Of a stretch of 64,000 bases of DNA, positions 62,402-64,000 are shown one piece after another (position 1 is the stretch's first letter; every line of letters begins with the position of its first letter). This DNA comes from Roseburia intestinalis L1-82 (GTDB taxonomy: Bacteria > Bacillota > Clostridia > Lachnospirales > Lachnospiraceae): the NCBI RefSeq assembly GCF_900537995.1, contig NZ_LR027880.1, positions 4,257,501 through 4,321,500 on the forward strand. The letters run 5' to 3'. The position numbers were made by a program, and so were the translations under genes. Below the pieces are notes generated by a model. That model was not told the origin of the DNA. It made no database searches and saw only the letters and a program-made list of their open reading frames with translations.

Positions 62402-64000
62402 TTACACTTCCTTAACGTACACCTGCCACGACTTATACTCATTCCCAAGCCGCGGAACCGGCAGCCCCGCATGCACAAGCTGTGCCCCTGTATAGTACTC
62501 CGGCTCAACAGAGTTCGGTGTCCCATTGATCCGCTGCCCATTTTCGCCACCGGTCTGCATTCCGACAACTTCCACCCGGTACTTTTTATCTTCGCCAAGT
62601 CCCCGCAACTTCACATACTCCGTCGCCGGATTACACTGCGTATCCAGCGTTACCACAGTAACCAGCGCCTCGCTTCCATCCGGCCTGCAATACTCCCACG
62701 CAGCATATTCTTTTTTCTGCCAGACATCTGTCAGCCTGTAATACCTGCCCTGCCGGATCAGCATCTCAAAACGGTGATAGTTTTTGATCTGCTCTCTGAC
62801 CTGTTCCTTTTCTTCTTCCGTCAGCAGATTTAAGTCCAGTTCATAACCAAAACTGCCCGCCATGGCAACTGCTGCCCGTGTCGCAAGTTCTGTCATTCTT
62901 CCGGTCTGATGGTTCGGAACTGCCGACACATGGGAACCGACCGTGCAGGACGGATAGGCAAAGGATGTTCCATACTGTATTTTAATACGCTCAACCGCAT
63001 CCGTATTGTCACTGCACCAGATCTGTGGTGTATAATACAACATTCCCGCATCAAACCTGCCGCCGCCACCGCTGCATCCCTCAATCAGAAGATCCGGGTA
63101 ACGTTCATGCAGCCGTTCCAAAAAATCATAAACACCGAGCACATAGCGGTGCAGGATCGCACCCTGATTCTGCTCTGCCGCCGTTTTCGACCAGATATCC
63201 GTGAGATGACGGTTCATATCCATCTTGACATAATCAGCCTTCGTGTCATCGAGCACTTTCGCAATCTGTGCAAAAATACCGTCCACCACTTCTTTTCTGG
63301 AATAGTCGAGCACAAGCTGATAGCGTGCACGCACCGGTTTTCGTCCAGGAATGGTAAATGCCCAGTCCGGGTGTTCCCGATAGAGGTCACTGTCCTCACA
63401 GACCATTTCCGGCTCGATCCAGATCCCAAATTTCATGCCAAGCCCACGAATTTTTTCTGCAACTTGTGAAAGCGGCATGCCAAGTTTTTTCTCATTGACC
63501 GTCCAGTCGCCCAGTCCTGCCAGATCATCATCACGTTTTCCAAACCACCCATCATCGAGCACCAGCATCTCCACGCCAAGCTCCGCCGCCTGTTTTGCGA
63601 TCTCTATGATTTTTTCTCCGGTAAAATCAAAATAAGTTGCCTCCCAGTTATTGATCAGAACCGGTCTTTTGGTATCGCGGTATGCACTGCGGCAGATGTG
63701 GCTGCGGATCAGACGATGCAGATTCCACGAAAGTGTTGAAAAACCATTTGCCGAATAACTAAATGCCGTCTCCGGTGTATCAAACGTCTCTCCCGGCTCT
63801 AATTTCCAGGAGAACATTTCGTCGGACAAGCCCATAACAAGCCTCGTCTGCTCATACTGGTCTTTTTCTGCCTCCGCCTTAAAATTGCCGCTGTACAAAA
63901 GCATACAGCCGTAACATTCACCGGCATCTTCCCCGGTCTGTTTTCCCGCCAGCATCACAAACGGATTCTGCTGATGGCTGGATGACCCGCGCCTGCTTCC
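62402..64000 (-). CDS. GH36 alpha-galactosidase (partial, 5' end beyond right edge)
   Basis: The C-terminal 532 residues of a normally about 730-aa enzyme. The frame is open to the window edge (RGSSSHQQNPF precedes the first internal Met). Motifs: RPVLINNWEATYFDF, VLDDGWFGKRDDD, nucleophile Asp in YVKMDMNRH, EGCSGGGGRFD and acid/base Asp in CSDNTDAVERI. It hydrolyses alpha-1,6-galactosides such as raffinose, stachyose and melibiose. There is no signal within the visible part. It is followed by scrK after the hairpin region. The G/C-rich third positions match the core genes. Confidence 0.94.
   Translation of the reverse strand, partial: GSRRGSSSHQQNPFVMLAGKQTGEDAGECYGCMLLYSGNFKAEAEKDQYEQTRLVMGLSDEMFSWKLEPGETFDTPETAFSYSANGFSTLSWNLHRLIRSHICRSAYRDTKRPVLINNWEATYFDFTGEKIIEIAKQAAELGVEMLVLDDGWFGKRDDDLAGLGDWTVNEKKLGMPLSQVAEKIRGLGMKFGIWIEPEMVCEDSDLYREHPDWAFTIPGRKPVRARYQLVLDYSRKEVVDGIFAQIAKVLDDTKADYVKMDMNRHLTDIWSKTAAEQNQGAILHRYVLGVYDFLERLHERYPDLLIEGCSGGGGRFDAGMLYYTPQIWCSDNTDAVERIKIQYGTSFAYPSCTVGSHVSAVPNHQTGRMTELATRAAVAMAGSFGYELDLNLLTEEEKEQVREQIKNYHRFEMLIRQGRYYRLTDVWQKKEYAAWEYCRPDGSEALVTVVTLDTQCNPATEYVKLRGLGEDKKYRVEVVGMQTGGENGQRINGTPNSVEPEYYTGAQLVHAGLPVPRLGNEYKSWQVYVKEV

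Noticed and set aside
62909..63469. A 186-codon plus-strand frame inside the GH36 gene
   Set aside because: Antisense shadow of GH36 codons; no ribosome site and no family motif.
1..64000. CRISPR arrays, tRNA or rRNA genes, integrase or att sites
   Set aside because: Read for direct-repeat arrays, cloverleaf-like stretches and recombinase motifs; nothing convincing apart from the IS transposases.

Overview
This window looks like a low-GC gut Firmicute of the Lachnospiraceae; a Roseburia / Eubacterium rectale-type organism is my best guess. The reasons are the gdpP-rplI-dnaB core block, solute-binding lipoproteins and TM-anchored binding proteins with permease pairs but no dedicated ATPase, DUF624 (YesL-like) and YIP1 accessory proteins, and strong GGAGG ribosome sites. 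The species call is inference; no rRNA or marker gene fixes it.

About 56 kb (1-56,000) is an accessory plant-polysaccharide locus, read as a glucuronoarabinoxylan (xylan) utilisation island. Region A (1-17,700, all minus) is one compact operon. It starts with a carbohydrate-module-fused binding protein, two permeases, an NHL/TPR membrane protein, a YIP1 protein and a large DUF5696-like membrane-anchored protein. It continues with a second ABC importer (permease, permease, lipoprotein SBP), a DUF624 protein, a GH115 alpha-glucuronidase and a GDSL/SGNH esterase cut by the left edge. Region B (19,638-24,210) has an AraC regulator and two GH43 genes. Region C (24,233-26,480) has a second AraC regulator divergent from a GH27 alpha-galactosidase and a small CxxC protein. 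Region D (46,866 to 26,488, minus) is a long operon. It opens with an ABC exporter (two adaptor lipoproteins, an FtsX-type permease, two ATPases, one with a C-terminal AbrB-like domain) and runs without a gap into GH43 lipoprotein, tandem CE1 esterase, GH43, secreted GH10 xylanase, GH43, GH95 and GH43. Region E (47,150-49,830, plus) is uxuA-uxuB for hexuronate catabolism. Region F (51,591-56,020, minus) is a U32-like protein and a GH2 enzyme abutting dnaB.

The enzymes form a coherent pathway. The only secreted or surface hydrolases evident are the GH10 xylanase and one GH43 lipoprotein. Oligosaccharides would enter by the two importers, and the remaining GH43, GH115, CE1, GH95, GH27 and GH2 enzymes, which lack signal peptides, would finish breakdown inside. 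Glucuronate released by GH115 would pass towards UxuB and UxuA.

Two near-identical 1,655-bp insertion sequences (17,983-19,637 and 49,968-51,622) lie in opposite orientation, each with its own short target repeat, bracketing 33.6 kb. Copy 1 splits a divergent promoter region. Copy 2 interrupts the 3' end of the U32-like gene, whose original end can be reconstructed. At 56,001-56,020 the GH2 gene runs directly into the dnaB 3' end without a normal start, which looks like a recombination scar.

From 56,001 to 64,000 the sequence is more core-like and visibly richer in G/C-ending codons: dnaB, rplI, gdpP, a lipoprotein, a fructokinase and a GH36 alpha-galactosidase cut by the right edge. Between the last two lie two large imperfect hairpin elements in 565 bp without a gene. 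I saw no CRISPR array, rRNA or tRNA.
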